DNA of 38,417 nucleotides from Deltaproteobacteria bacterium (GCA_030668225.1 DAOUUI010000004.1:1-38417); one strand, 5' to 3'. Positions 22,835 through 33,123 are shown, numbered from the stretch's first letter. Notes: generated from the sequence alone by a model not told the origin. Translations and numbers: made by a program.

Positions 22835-24916
22835 ATGGGACACGACTACTTGTTGGAGATCGGGTGCGAGGAGATCCCCCCGGGGTTCGTGGGCCCCGCA
22901 CTCTGGTACGGTGGCCAGCAGTTTGCCGAGGTTCTGAAAAAGGGGAAGCTCTCCTTCGACCGCGTCGATATCTACGGCACTCCCCGCCGCCTTACGTACA
23001 TCGTGAGGGGGCTCGAGGAACTGCAGAAGGCCTCGGAAGAAACCGTTCTTGGACCCCCCAAGAGCGTTGCCTTCGACGCGTCGGGAAAGCCGACGAAGGC
23101 AGCGGAGGGGTTCGCCAGAGGGCAGGGAGTTCCCGTTTCCGAAATGAAGCTGTTCCAGACGGATCGGGGCGAGTATCTCGGGTTCGTGAAGGATGAGGCG
23201 GCAAGACCCGTCGAGGAGATCCTTCCCCGGCTCGTCTCGGACTGGATTCCAACGATCCCCTTCAAGAAGACGATGCGGTGGGCAGACCTCGATGTTCGTT
23301 TCGCCCGGCCCGTGCACTGGATCGTCTCCCTCTTCGGCGAAAAGGTCATTCCGTTGTCGTTCGGAAACGTGACTGCGGGGAGCACGACGTACGGTCACCG
23401 CTTCCTCGCGCCCGGCGCGATCCCTCTCGCGTCCCCGGAGGAGTATTTCGACAAACTCTCGCAGGCGATGGTGTTCGTCGATATGGAGGTCCGAAAGGAA
23501 AAGATTCGCGCCGGGATAAAGGAGGCGGAGAAGCAGATCGGGAGAAGATGGGTGGAGGACGAACCGCTCGTGGAGACCGTCGCCAACCTGGTCGAGTATC
23601 CCGTGGTTCTGGTGGGACGGTTCGAGGAGAAGTACCTGGCTCTCCCCCGTGAGATCCTCATCACCAGCATGCGCGTCAACCAGAAGTATTTCGTGTTCGA
23701 GGACGACCGGGGGAATCTGTTCCCCGGTTTCGCATTCGTCTCGAACATGGTCGTTCCCGACAACCAGCTGGTGGTGACCGGGAACGAGCGGGTCATACGG
23801 GCGCGCCTGTCGGACGCGGAGTTCTACTACCAGGACGACCTGAAGCAGTCGCTGTTCGACCGGGGGCAGGCGCTCAAGAACGTCCTGTTCCAGGCGGACC
23901 TGGGAACCTACTGGGAGAAGGTGGAGCGGATGTCCGAGATCGCGGCGTACGTCGCCACGGTGGGCTTCCCCGGCAAGGAGGAAGATTGCCGGCGCGCCGC
24001 GTTTCTCTCCAAGGCCGATCTCACCACGGGCGTCGTCAAGGAGTTTCCCGAGCTTCAGGGGGTCATGGGGCGTGACTACGCGCGCAAAACCGGGGAGACG
24101 GAGGAAACGTCACAGGCGGTGTACGAGCACTACCTTCCCAAGGGCATGTCCGACGAGCTGCCGGGAACCGATGTGGGAGCGGCGGTGGCCATCGCGGACA
24201 AGATCGACATGCTGTGCGGCTGCTTTGGCGTGGGGCTGATCCCCACCGGCACCGCGGATCCGTATGGCCTTCGCAGGCAAACCCTCGGGATTCTTTCCAT
24301 CATGGAGGCGAAGGGTCTTCGGATACCGCTTTCGGGGCTGGTGGACAAATCGCTTGCGACCCTCGACGGGAAGCTTACAACCCCCGCGGAAGAGGTGAAG
24401 CGGAAGGTGATGGAATTCATCGCCGGGCGCATCGTCAACCTCTGGTCATCACAGGGCTCCCCCGGGGACCTGGTGGATGCGGTGCTTGCGGCGGGGTTTA
24501 CCGAAGTCGTGGACATGCGCGCGAAGCTTTCCGCCCTCGTCGCATTCCGCAAGGAGCCGGCATTCGAACCGCTGGCAGAGGTGTTCAAGCGGGCGATCAA
24601 CATCACAAAAGGGGTTGGCGGTCCGTACGAGGTGTCGGAGACGCTCTTCGAGCACGAGGAAGAGCGTGCTCTTCACAAGGCCATCGGGGAGGTATCCGAA
24701 CGGGTGCATTCCGCTGCACGGAGCGGGAACTACTCCGACGCGTTCGGCGAGATGGCGCGCCTCCAGCCTCTTGTGTCGGCGTTCTTCGGGAAGGTCCTTG
24801 TGATGGCGAAGGAGGAAAAGGTGAAAAACAACCGGTTGGCGCTTCTGAAGGGCCTGTCCGACATGTTCGCTTCCGTGGCCGATTTTTCCCGGGTGGCCGT
24901 GGGAAAGCAGAAGTAG
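22835..24916 (+). CDS. glyS: Glycyl-tRNA synthetase beta subunit
   Basis: ATG at 22835: MGHDYLLEIGCEEIPPGFV; GTPRRLTYIVRGL; FKKTMRWADLDVRFARPVHWIVSL. ORF track start 22304 is an artefact. Confidence 0.97.
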   Translation: MGHDYLLEIGCEEIPPGFVGPALWYGGQQFAEVLKKGKLSFDRVDIYGTPRRLTYIVRGLEELQKASEETVLGPPKSVAFDASGKPTKAAEGFARGQGVPVSEMKLFQTDRGEYLGFVKDEAARPVEEILPRLVSDWIPTIPFKKTMRWADLDVRFARPVHWIVSLFGEKVIPLSFGNVTAGSTTYGHRFLAPGAIPLASPEEYFDKLSQAMVFVDMEVRKEKIRAGIKEAEKQIGRRWVEDEPLVETVANLVEYPVVLVGRFEEKYLALPREILITSMRVNQKYFVFEDDRGNLFPGFAFVSNMVVPDNQLVVTGNERVIRARLSDAEFYYQDDLKQSLFDRGQALKNVLFQADLGTYWEKVERMSEIAAYVATVGFPGKEEDCRRAAFLSKADLTTGVVKEFPELQGVMGRDYARKTGETEETSQAVYEHYLPKGMSDELPGTDVGAAVAIADKIDMLCGCFGVGLIPTGTADPYGLRRQTLGILSIMEAKGLRIPLSGLVDKSLATLDGKLTTPAEEVKRKVMEFIAGRIVNLWSSQGSPGDLVDAVLAAGFTEVVDMRAKLSALVAFRKEPAFEPLAEVFKRAINITKGVGGPYEVSETLFEHEEERALHKAIGEVSERVHSAARSGNYSDAFGEMARLQPLVSAFFGKVLVMAKEEKVKNNRLALLKGLSDMFASVADFSRVAVGKQK

Positions 24917-24936
24917 GGAGGCGAAGAAAGCAGTCG

Positions 24937-27714
24937 ATGGCCATCAAGCGGGTCTATTTCTTCGGCGGGGGCAAGGCGGAAGGACACGGCGGGATGAAGG
25001 ACATCCTGGGCGGAAAAGGCGCCGGTCTCGCCGAGATGACGAATCTTCGCGTCCCCGTTCCCCCGGGATTCACCATCGGCACGGAAGTGTGCAACCTCTT
25101 TTACAAAAACAGGGGGAAGATCCCGGCCGACGTAAACCGGGAGATTGCCGCGCACCTGGCCCGCCTGGAGAGGGGCGCGGGGAAGAAGTTCGGAGACGCG
25201 AAGAATCCATTGCTGGTGTCGGTCCGCTCGGGGGCGAGGTTCTCGATGCCGGGGATGATGGACACGATCCTCAACCTCGGGTTGAACGACAGGACGGTCC
25301 AGGGTCTGGGGAAGAAGACGAGGAACGATCGGTTCGCATACGACTCGTACCGCCGCTTCCTCATGATGTTTTCCGACGTCGTGCTCGGGATCGACAAGGA
25401 GCACTTCGAGGACCTGTTCGAACAGAAGAAGTTCGAGCGGGGGGTGGCCGACGACCTCGACATGGCCGCCGAGGATTTGAAGGATGTCTGCGGAAAATTC
25501 AAGAGCCTTGTCAAGGCGCGGACCAGAAAGGAATTCCCCCAGGATCCCAAGGTGCAGTTCGAGCTTGCCCGGGACGCGGTCTTCAAATCGTGGAACAACG
25601 AGCGGGCCAGGTATTACCGGAGGGCGAACAACATCCCGGACGATATCGGGACTGCGGTCAACGTGCAGGCGATGGTGTTCGGGAACATGGGGAACGACTG
25701 CGCGACCGGTGTCGGGTTTACGCGCAACCCCTCCACCGGGGGAAAAGAGTTCTACGGCGAATACCTGATCAACGCACAGGGAGAGGATGTGGTGGCCGGC
25801 ATCCGTACGCCGCACCAGATCAAGGACCTGAAGAAGCAGATGCCCGGGGTCTTCGACCAGCTGGTGAAGATCACGGCCAGGCTCGAGAAGCATTTCAAGG
25901 AAGTCCAGGACTTCGAGTTCACGGTGGAGAGCGGCAAGCTCTACATGCTTCAGACCAGGGCCGGGAAGAGGACCGCTGCCGCCGCGGTGAAGATCGCGGT
26001 GGACATGGTGAAGGAGAAGCTCATCTCGAAGGAAGAGGCGGTGATGCGGATCGAACCGCAGACCATCGAGCAGCTTCTCCACCCGGTCATCGACCCCCAT
26101 GCGAAAGTGGAGGTCATTGCGAAAGGATTGCCCGCCTCCCCGGGAGCCGCGACCGGGTCGGTCGTGTTCCGCGCCGACAGGGCGGTGGAGGTGGCCTCGA
26201 CAGGGAAGGCCGTCATCCTCGTGCGGAAGGAGACGAGCCCGGACGACATCCACGGGATGGACGTGGCGCGCGGGATCCTCACCGCCAGGGGAGGGATGAC
26301 CTCCCATGCCGCCGTGGTCGCGCGCCAGATGGGGAAAACGTGCGTCGTCGGGTGTGAAGTGATCGAGGTGGACGAGGCGACGAGACGCTTCGCCGTCGGG
26401 GGCCGGATGGTCGGGGAGGGGGATTTTCTCACCCTCAACGGGAGCACGGGAGAAGTCATTCTGGGGGAGGTCCCCCTCATCGCGCCCAAAATGACCGGGT
26501 CGTTCGGAACTCTCATGTCGTGGGCCGATTCCTTCCGGAAACTCAAGGTCAGAGCCAATGCGGACACCCGGCGTGACGCGAGGACGGCAAGGGAATTCGG
26601 GGCCCAGGGGATCGGACTCTGCCGCACGGAGCACATGTTCTTCGCCGAGGACAGGATCCAGACCATGCGGGAGATGATTCTCTCGCGCACGAGGGAGGAG
26701 CGGGAGAAGGCCCTGGAGAAACTGTTGCCGATGCAGCGGGAGGATTTCAAAGGGCTCTACCGGGAGATGAAGGGATATCCGGTGACCATCCGCCTGCTGG
26801 ACCCGCCGCTCCACGAGTTTCTCCCCCGGCGGGAGGACCTGATGGTCGAGGTGACGAAGCTGGAGTTGATCCGCGCCGATCGCTCGATCATCGAGGAGAA
26901 GAAGCGGCTGCTCGAACGCGTGGAGGAACTGCACGAGATCAACCCGATGCTGGGCTTGCGGGGATGCCGCCTGGGAATCGTGTATCCGGAGATCAGCCGG
27001 ATGCAGGTGCGGGCCATCTTCGAGGCGGCGTGCGAGGTGGTCCGGGAGGGAATTCGGGCGCAGGTCGAGGTGATGGTCCCCCTGGTCGGCATGGTCCGCG
27101 AAATGAAGGCCCAGAAAGACCTGATCGACCAGACGGCAACGGAAACGATGAAGAGGCACAAGAAGAAGATCCCCTATTCCGTGGGAACCATGATCGAGCT
27201 CCCACGGGCCGCGTTGACGGCGGATGAAATCGCCCGGGAGGCGGATTTCTTCTCTTTCGGGACGAACGACCTGACGCAGACGGTCTTCGGCTTCTCGCGG
27301 GACGACTCGGGGAAGTTCATCCAGCACTACATGTCCCTTTCCGAATTATGCACGCGATGCGGCGAGAAGCTCGGGAAAGACCTCTCCTGCGCGACATGCA
27401 AGGTCAAGGTTGCAAGGCGACCGGAAAATATCCTGGACTTCGACGTGTTCGCCTCGCTGGACCAGACCGGTGTGGGGCAGATGATCAAGATGGGAATGGA
27501 AAAGGGAAAGTCGGTCAAGCCGAACCTCAAGGTGGGGATCTGCGGAGAGCACGGGGGGGACCCGCGGTCGGTGGAATTCTGCCACCGGATGGGGTTGGAG
27601 TACGTCTCCTGTTCTCCCTACCGTGTGCCCATTGCCCGCCTGGCGGCCGCCCGGGCGGTCCTCGGAGAAAAAGCGGAGGAGAAGGCGGCCTCGGGCAGGA
27701 AGAAGAAAAAATAG
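24937..27714 (+). CDS. ppdK: Pyruvate, phosphate dikinase with an extra Cys4-containing insertion
   Basis: MAIKRVYFFGGGKAEG..DILGGKGAGLAEM; GGMTSHAAVVARQMGKTCVVG; SFGTNDLTQTVFGFSRDD; DQTGVGQMIKMG; GICGEHGGDPRSVEFCHRMGLEYVSCSPYRVPIARLAAA. Confidence 0.96.
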   Translation: MAIKRVYFFGGGKAEGHGGMKDILGGKGAGLAEMTNLRVPVPPGFTIGTEVCNLFYKNRGKIPADVNREIAAHLARLERGAGKKFGDAKNPLLVSVRSGARFSMPGMMDTILNLGLNDRTVQGLGKKTRNDRFAYDSYRRFLMMFSDVVLGIDKEHFEDLFEQKKFERGVADDLDMAAEDLKDVCGKFKSLVKARTRKEFPQDPKVQFELARDAVFKSWNNERARYYRRANNIPDDIGTAVNVQAMVFGNMGNDCATGVGFTRNPSTGGKEFYGEYLINAQGEDVVAGIRTPHQIKDLKKQMPGVFDQLVKITARLEKHFKEVQDFEFTVESGKLYMLQTRAGKRTAAAAVKIAVDMVKEKLISKEEAVMRIEPQTIEQLLHPVIDPHAKVEVIAKGLPASPGAATGSVVFRADRAVEVASTGKAVILVRKETSPDDIHGMDVARGILTARGGMTSHAAVVARQMGKTCVVGCEVIEVDEATRRFAVGGRMVGEGDFLTLNGSTGEVILGEVPLIAPKMTGSFGTLMSWADSFRKLKVRANADTRRDARTAREFGAQGIGLCRTEHMFFAEDRIQTMREMILSRTREEREKALEKLLPMQREDFKGLYREMKGYPVTIRLLDPPLHEFLPRREDLMVEVTKLELIRADRSIIEEKKRLLERVEELHEINPMLGLRGCRLGIVYPEISRMQVRAIFEAACEVVREGIRAQVEVMVPLVGMVREMKAQKDLIDQTATETMKRHKKKIPYSVGTMIELPRAALTADEIAREADFFSFGTNDLTQTVFGFSRDDSGKFIQHYMSLSELCTRCGEKLGKDLSCATCKVKVARRPENILDFDVFASLDQTGVGQMIKMGMEKGKSVKPNLKVGICGEHGGDPRSVEFCHRMGLEYVSCSPYRVPIARLAAARAVLGEKAEEKAASGRKKKK

Positions 27715-27738
27715 GGAATCCCTCCCTTTTCCGGAAAG

Positions 27739-27771
27739 CGGCGACCCCTTGCCGGGGCCGCCGTTTTTTTT
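27739..27771 (+). terminator. Rho-independent terminator after ppdK
   Basis: CGGCGACCCC-TTGCC-GGGGCCGCCG (one mismatch) followed by TTTTTTTT. Confidence 0.9.
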
Positions 27772-27774
27772 GCC

Positions 27775-27803
27775 TTTACATATCCGGGGAAACACCATAT
27801 ATT
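27775..27803 (+). promoter_or_regulatory. Candidate smc promoter: TTTACA-N17-TATATT
   Basis: TTTACA 27775-27780, TATATT 27798-27803, directly after the ppdK terminator; includes CACCATATATTGGGG. Confidence 0.6.
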
Positions 27804-27876
27804 GGGGCCAACACGGACGCCCTACACATGATATTGATGTTTTGCGATATTACCAGGGGGCATGCCCAGGGGATCC

Positions 27877-30800
27877 ATGAAGCTAAAAAGGCTTGAGCTT
27901 TTCGGATTCAAATCCTTCTACGACAAGACCAGTTTCGACTTTTCCGACGGCATCACGGCGATCGTGGGCCCCAACGGGTGCGGGAAGTCGAACATCGTCG
28001 ACGCCGTCCGCTGGGTGCTCGGGGAGCACGCCCCTTCCTATCTCAGAAGCAAGGCTCTCGAGGACGTGATCTTCGCCGGGTCGGACGCCGCGGGCCCCCT
28101 CGGAATGGCCGAGGTCTCCCTGACCTTCAGCAACGAGGACGGGGTCGCTCCTCCCGGGTACGAGTCCTTCGCCGAGGTGCAGGTTACGCGACGGACCTTC
28201 CGCGACGGGGACAGCGAGTTCTTCATTAACAGGATTCCCTGCCGGTTGAAGGACATCGCCGAGCTGTTCCTCGACACGGGGGCGGGCGCGCGCGGGTATG
28301 CCATCATCGAGCAGGGCAAGATCGTGACCATCGTGAATGCCCGGTCCGAAGAGAAGAGGATGATCATCGAGGAGGCGGCCGGGGTGGCCAAGTTCCGCGT
28401 CCGGAGGAAAGAGGCGGAGCGGAAGATGGAGAACACCCGGCAGAACCTCGCCCGGGTAAGGGATATTCTCGACGAAGTAAGGCGCCAGCTCGGGAGTCTG
28501 GAGCGCCAGGTCCGCAAGGCGGAGAAGTACAAGGTGCATAAGGATGAGCTTCGTGCTCTCGAGTTAAGGATCGCGAAGGGGAAATTCCAGGGCTTCACGG
28601 AAGAGAGGTCCCGCATCGCGGCGGACCTTTCCGCCCTGGAGAGCACGATCGGTTCCCTGCGCTCGGAACTCGCGTCCCTGGAGGCGGGACGGGAATCGGA
28701 AAGGCTGGGGCTGGCGGAGGCGGAATCCGCCCTGGGGATCCTGCGCGCCGGACACGCTGGCCTGAAGGAGGAAATCGCGCGTAAACAGGCGGAATGGGAG
28801 GGGAAGGGGCGCGAGGCATGGCAGGTGGGCGCCCTGATCGCCGAGACGAAGGAGGAAATCGCCTCCCTGGAAAGGGAAGCCGCCGAGCTTTCCCGCCGGA
28901 TCGAGGATGCGGAGGAGGCCGCTCTCAAGGGTCGGGAAGGTCTTGCTTCGTCGCGCGAACAGTTGTCGGCCCTTGCGGCGGAGGCGGAAAATGCGCAGGC
29001 CGCTTACAGCGAAACGCAGGCGATGTCCGATCAGGCGAAGTCCGACCTCATGGTGCGTGTGACCCTCCACTCGAACGCCCTCTCCGGAGCGGAGTCGGTT
29101 CAGAAACTGATGGAGGAAAACGCGAGGGCGGTAGCACGCCTGAATGACAGGATCGCGGAGGTGGAAGGCCTCTTCCGGAAGGCGGAAGAGCAGTTCGCCA
29201 GGGCGTGCGCGGAGGAAGAGGGGGCCAGGGAGGAACTGGCGTCGGCGGAAAAAATCTGGGAGGAGACGAGATCGCTCGTAGCCGAGCAGGGCGCCCGCCT
29301 CGACACGGTGACCGAGAACCGCAGGAAGACGGAGAGCAGGCTCGAGGCGACGGGCTCCCGGTTGTTCGCTCTCTCCCGGGTGCAGGAACAACGGGATTGG
29401 GCCTCTTCCGGCGTCAGGGCCGTTCTGCACCATTACCTGGGGGGCGGCAACGGCGGTGGAGAAGGCAAGCAGGGAATATTCGGGGTCATCGGGGAGCTCA
29501 TCGAAACCGACGCGCCGTACGAAAGGGCCGTGGAGGCGGTTCTTGGCGAGCGGATCCAGTCCATCGTGGTCCGGGACCACGAAGAAGGGCTCTCCGCCCT
29601 CCAGTACCTCAAGGATTCCCGTGAGGGAAGGGGCGCGTTCATGCCGGTGACGCTGCGGGCGCGGGGGGAAATCCCCCCGTACGGCGAGGAGGAGGGCGTG
29701 ATCGCTCCTCTGACCGAGGTAGTCCGGGTGCCCGTGGAGTGTGGGGACCTCGTGCGGGGCTTGCTGGGGAGCACCCTCCTCGTGCGTGATCTCCCGAGCG
29801 CCCTTCAGCTCTGGAACAGAAACGGCGTATGGAGCACCTACGTGACCCTCGAAGGGGACGTGGTCACCGCCGACGGCATCCTGGTGGGCGGTGCGCAGGA
29901 ACAGGGAGAGTCGAGAGTCCTTGCGGTGAAACGCGAGATCCGGGAGCTCGAGCAGGAGATGGCGCTCCTCTCGACCGAGTCGGCCCGCATCGCGGAGGAC
30001 GTAGAGGAGGCGAGGCGCACACGGGCGGCGCTTGAGGGAAGATCCGCGGAGATGTTCTCCCTTCGGGAAGAGCGAAAGGCGCGGTACGCCGAGGTGCAGC
30101 AGAGAAGGGCGGTGCTCGAGGTGGCGATGTCGCAGACGCGTACCAACCTCGGGTCGCTCGTCCAGGAGAGGCAGTACCTCGAGGCGGAGCTTACGCGTAT
30201 GACTGCGGAGCAAAGGTCGTCGGAAGAAGCCGCGAGGGAGTCCGGCCACGCCCGGGGGGAGGAAGAAGAGCGCGTCACGGAGCTGGTTGCCCTGAAGGAG
30301 GAGAAACGGGCCGTGATGGAGGCGGTTCGGACGAAGCTCCACGCTGCGGAGATCGAGTGGACGGGGCTCGACGAAAAGTTCCGTTCCGGGGAGGCGCTGC
30401 TCGCGAGCATGCGCGAGTCGCTGACCGGGAAGCAGGCCACGATCGAGGAGCGCAGGAAGCGCATCGCTGCGTATGAGGAGACGGCCGCCGGGCTCGAGCA
30501 AGCCGTCGAGGAGGGCCGGGGAGCGATCGAGGCAGCCGCCGTGGATCTGGCGTCAAAACAGGAGAAAATCGACCGGCATCTCGAGGAGAACGCGGCGATG
30601 TATGCGCGACTTGCGACGGTGGAGGAGGCGCTGAAGGAGAAGCATCGCCTGGAGGCTCGCGAGGTCGCCCGCGTCTCGGACCTGCGGCTTGCGGCCCAGC
30701 GCGTGGAGATGGATCTGGAGCACCTGGACAGCACGATCTACCAGAAGTACGAGATTCGCCCCTCGGAGACGGCCGGTCGGGAAGAGTCCGGGGAAGACGA

Positions 30801-31458
30801 TGACGGGGATCTGGCCGCCTGGGAAACCCGTGCCGGGGAAGTACGGGCGCGCATGGCGGCCATCGGGGAGGTGAACCTCGCATCCCTCGAGGAACACCGG
30901 GAACTTGCCGAGCGGCACGCCTTCCTCTCGTCCCAGAAGGAGGACCTCGAGAAATCCCTCGAGGACCTGGCCAAGGCCATCCAGAGGATCAACCGGACCA
31001 CGAAAGAGCGATTCTCCACTGCGTTCGACAACATCAACCGGAAGTTCCAGGAGATCTTCCCCAAGCTGTTCCTCGGAGGGCGGGCGTATCTTACGCTGGT
31101 CGACGAGGGGAATATCCTGGAATCGGGGGTAGAGATCGTGGCGCAGCCGCCGGGGAAGAAGCTCCAGTCCCTGAATCTTCTCTCCGGCGGGGAGAAGGCG
31201 CTGACCGCCATCAGCCTCATCTTTTCGATCTTTCTCGTCAAGCCCTCTCCCTTCTGCCTGCTTGACGAGGCGGACGCTCCCCTGGACGACGCAAACATCG
31301 ACAGGTTCAACTCGATCGTCCGGGAGATGTCGTCGAATTACCAGTTTCTCCTCATCACGCATAACAAGCGGACGATGGAGCTTGCCGACGTGCTCTACGG
31401 AATCACCATGGAAAAGCCGGGTGTCTCCAAGGTGGTTTCGGTGAATTTCCAATCCTGA
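27877..31458 (+). CDS. smc: Chromosome segregation protein SMC (alternative start at 27862)
   Basis: MKLKRLELFGFKSFYDKTSFDFSDGITAIVGPNGCGKSNIVDAVRWVLGE; long coiled coils; hinge-like region; LSGGEKALTAISLIFSIF; PFCLLDEADAPLDDANIDRF. Confidence 0.97.
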   Translation: MKLKRLELFGFKSFYDKTSFDFSDGITAIVGPNGCGKSNIVDAVRWVLGEHAPSYLRSKALEDVIFAGSDAAGPLGMAEVSLTFSNEDGVAPPGYESFAEVQVTRRTFRDGDSEFFINRIPCRLKDIAELFLDTGAGARGYAIIEQGKIVTIVNARSEEKRMIIEEAAGVAKFRVRRKEAERKMENTRQNLARVRDILDEVRRQLGSLERQVRKAEKYKVHKDELRALELRIAKGKFQGFTEERSRIAADLSALESTIGSLRSELASLEAGRESERLGLAEAESALGILRAGHAGLKEEIARKQAEWEGKGREAWQVGALIAETKEEIASLEREAAELSRRIEDAEEAALKGREGLASSREQLSALAAEAENAQAAYSETQAMSDQAKSDLMVRVTLHSNALSGAESVQKLMEENARAVARLNDRIAEVEGLFRKAEEQFARACAEEEGAREELASAEKIWEETRSLVAEQGARLDTVTENRRKTESRLEATGSRLFALSRVQEQRDWASSGVRAVLHHYLGGGNGGGEGKQGIFGVIGELIETDAPYERAVEAVLGERIQSIVVRDHEEGLSALQYLKDSREGRGAFMPVTLRARGEIPPYGEEEGVIAPLTEVVRVPVECGDLVRGLLGSTLLVRDLPSALQLWNRNGVWSTYVTLEGDVVTADGILVGGAQEQGESRVLAVKREIRELEQEMALLSTESARIAEDVEEARRTRAALEGRSAEMFSLREERKARYAEVQQRRAVLEVAMSQTRTNLGSLVQERQYLEAELTRMTAEQRSSEEAARESGHARGEEEERVTELVALKEEKRAVMEAVRTKLHAAEIEWTGLDEKFRSGEALLASMRESLTGKQATIEERRKRIAAYEETAAGLEQAVEEGRGAIEAAAVDLASKQEKIDRHLEENAAMYARLATVEEALKEKHRLEAREVARVSDLRLAAQRVEMDLEHLDSTIYQKYEIRPSETAGREESGEDDDGDLAAWETRAGEVRARMAAIGEVNLASLEEHRELAERHAFLSSQKEDLEKSLEDLAKAIQRINRTTKERFSTAFDNINRKFQEIFPKLFLGGRAYLTLVDEGNILESGVEIVAQPPGKKLQSLNLLSGGEKALTAISLIFSIFLVKPSPFCLLDEADAPLDDANIDRFNSIVREMSSNYQFLLITHNKRTMELADVLYGITMEKPGVSKVVSVNFQS

Positions 31459-31477
31459 CCCTTCCAAACGGGTCCCC

Positions 31478-32413
31478 ATGACCATCCACGAAGACAAGCC
31501 CAACGGGTCCTTCCTGTCGCGCCTCAAAACGGGTATGTCGAAGACCCGCGAGCTTCTCTTCATGAACGTGGAGGCGATCGCCCGCGGAATCGGCCCCGTC
31601 GACGAAAACGTCCTGGTGGAACTGGAGGAGGCGCTCATTCTTGCGGACGCGGGTGCCGATCTCGCCGGCGAGTACGTGGTGGCCCTCCGGGCGAAGTGGC
31701 GACGGGGGGAATTGCCGGATATTGCGGCACTTCGCCTGGAACTGAAAAAGATGATCACGAACACCCTTGCCCCCAGAATGGCCCCTATCCCGGTGGCCCC
31801 GCCCTACCCGTTCGTCGTCCTGGTGATAGGCGTGAACGGCGTCGGGAAGACAACGACGATCGGAAAGATCGCGCACCTCCTCCGGGAGGAGGGACATCCC
31901 GTCCTCCTTGCCGCGGGGGACACGTTCCGGGCCGCCGCCATCGGGCAGCTTCGGGTGTGGGCCGAGCGGGTGGGCGCCGACATCATTCATCACAAGGAAG
32001 GGTCGGATTCCTCCGCCGTCGTATTCGATTCACTCCGGGCAGCCAAGGCGAGAGGGACCCACGTCGTCCTGATCGACACGGCCGGCCGACTTCACACCAA
32101 GACGCACCTGATGGAGGAGATGCGGAAGGTCGTTCGCGTAATCGGAAGGGAGATTCCCGGCGCTCCCCAGGAGATCCTCCTCGTCCTCGACGCGACCAAC
32201 GGACGGAACGCGATCACCCAGGCGAAGACCTTCCAGGAAGTCATCGGGGTTACCGGCATCGTTCTTACCAAGCTGGACGGAACCGCCAAGGGGGGGATGG
32301 TTCTCTCGGTTACGAAAGAAACCGATGTTCCCATCCGGTTCGTCGGCGTCGGAGAGACGATCGACGACCTGAGGCCGTTCGACGCCGAAAGCTTCGCCTC
32401 CGCGCTCTTCTGA
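31478..32413 (+). CDS. ftsY: Signal recognition particle receptor FtsY
   Basis: VIGVNGVGKTTTIGKIAHLL, AAGDTFRAAAIGQL, LIDTAGRLHTKTHLMEEM, TKLDGTAKGGMVLS, GVGETIDDLRPFDAESFA. Confidence 0.97.
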   Translation: MTIHEDKPNGSFLSRLKTGMSKTRELLFMNVEAIARGIGPVDENVLVELEEALILADAGADLAGEYVVALRAKWRRGELPDIAALRLELKKMITNTLAPRMAPIPVAPPYPFVVLVIGVNGVGKTTTIGKIAHLLREEGHPVLLAAGDTFRAAAIGQLRVWAERVGADIIHHKEGSDSSAVVFDSLRAAKARGTHVVLIDTAGRLHTKTHLMEEMRKVVRVIGREIPGAPQEILLVLDATNGRNAITQAKTFQEVIGVTGIVLTKLDGTAKGGMVLSVTKETDVPIRFVGVGETIDDLRPFDAESFASALF

Positions 32414-32474
32414 CAAGATCCTTCAGAGAACGGTCCCCTCGTCCTCCGGGTGACCGTCTGCCGGTCCTTCGGCA

Positions 32475-32503
32475 TTGATTCCTCCCGGGGGACGGGGTAT
32501 CTT
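32475..32503 (+). promoter_or_regulatory. Candidate promoter: TTGATT-N17-TATCTT upstream of the zapB-like gene
   Basis: TTGATT 32475-32480, TATCTT 32498-32503. Confidence 0.4.
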
Positions 32504-32566
32504 ACATTATCGAAAAATCTCCGGGTGGACGTGAACCCGACTGCTTACCGAGGGGGAAACAGCCAC

Positions 32567-32791
32567 ATGGCAGAGTCGTCATATTCGGTGATCGAAAAAA
32601 AGATCTCGGACCTCGCGGAAATGGTGATAGCGTTGAAAAAGGAAAAGGCGTCCCTCGCGGCCCAGTTGGAAAAAAAGGAGGCCGAAGTCAAGGATTTGAC
32701 ACGGGAGTTCGCCGAACTGACCAAGGAGAGGAACAGTATTAGGGACAAGGTGGAGACGGTACTGGCGCGCATCGAAAGCATTGAGTTATAG
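32567..32791 (+). CDS. zapB: Small coiled-coil protein, ZapB-like cell division factor
   Basis: 74 aa, almost entirely heptad-rich (VIEKKISDLAEMVIALKKEKASLAAQLEKKEAEVKDLTREFAELTKERNSIRDKVETVLARIESIEL), immediately upstream of zapA. Confidence 0.65.
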   Translation: MAESSYSVIEKKISDLAEMVIALKKEKASLAAQLEKKEAEVKDLTREFAELTKERNSIRDKVETVLARIESIEL

Positions 32792-32810
32792 CGCGTGCGG
32801 ATTGTATAAT
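32781..32810 (+). promoter_or_regulatory. Candidate promoter: TTGAGT-N18-TATAAT upstream of zapA/6S RNA
   Basis: TTGAGT 32781-32786 (overlapping the zapB-like stop region), TATAAT 32805-32810. Confidence 0.55.
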
Positions 32811-32825
32811 TGAAGGTGTGAGGAG

Positions 32826-33107
32826 ATGGGAGAGCGGTTCAATGTGAACATCGCCGGGTATGCTCTGACCGTTACGACCGAGCGGTCGGCGGAACACATG
32901 GAGCGCCTGAGCACACTCCTGAACGAGAAGGTCCGGGAGGTTCAAAAGAGCGGCGGAACCGCCAACTATCTCCACGTGATCATGCTTGCCGCCATGAAGC
33001 TCGGGGACGAAATCCTCGAGGTTCGTGGGGAACTGGAAAAGGAAAAACTGCGTTTTGATGAAAAGAGCCAGGATCTTCTGGCGGTGCTGGACAAGGCATT
33101 GAAGTAG
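32826..33107 (+). CDS. zapA: Cell division protein ZapA
   Basis: MGERFNVNIAGYALTVTTERSAEHMERLSTLLNEKVREVQKSGG...ANYLHVIMLAAMKLGDEILEVR; synteny with 6S RNA and ygfA-type gene. Confidence 0.88.
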   Translation: MGERFNVNIAGYALTVTTERSAEHMERLSTLLNEKVREVQKSGGTANYLHVIMLAAMKLGDEILEVRGELEKEKLRFDEKSQDLLAVLDKALK

Positions 33108-33123
33108 GACAAATGGCAGGCGG

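Noticed and set aside
24730-27327. 865-aa antisense ORF opposite ppdK
   Set aside because: Stop-free shadow of a high-GC gene; composition (His/Arg/Leu/Asp-rich) is typical of the antisense frame.
28564-30501. 645-aa antisense ORF opposite smc
   Set aside because: Shadow of the SMC coiled-coil region; no motifs.
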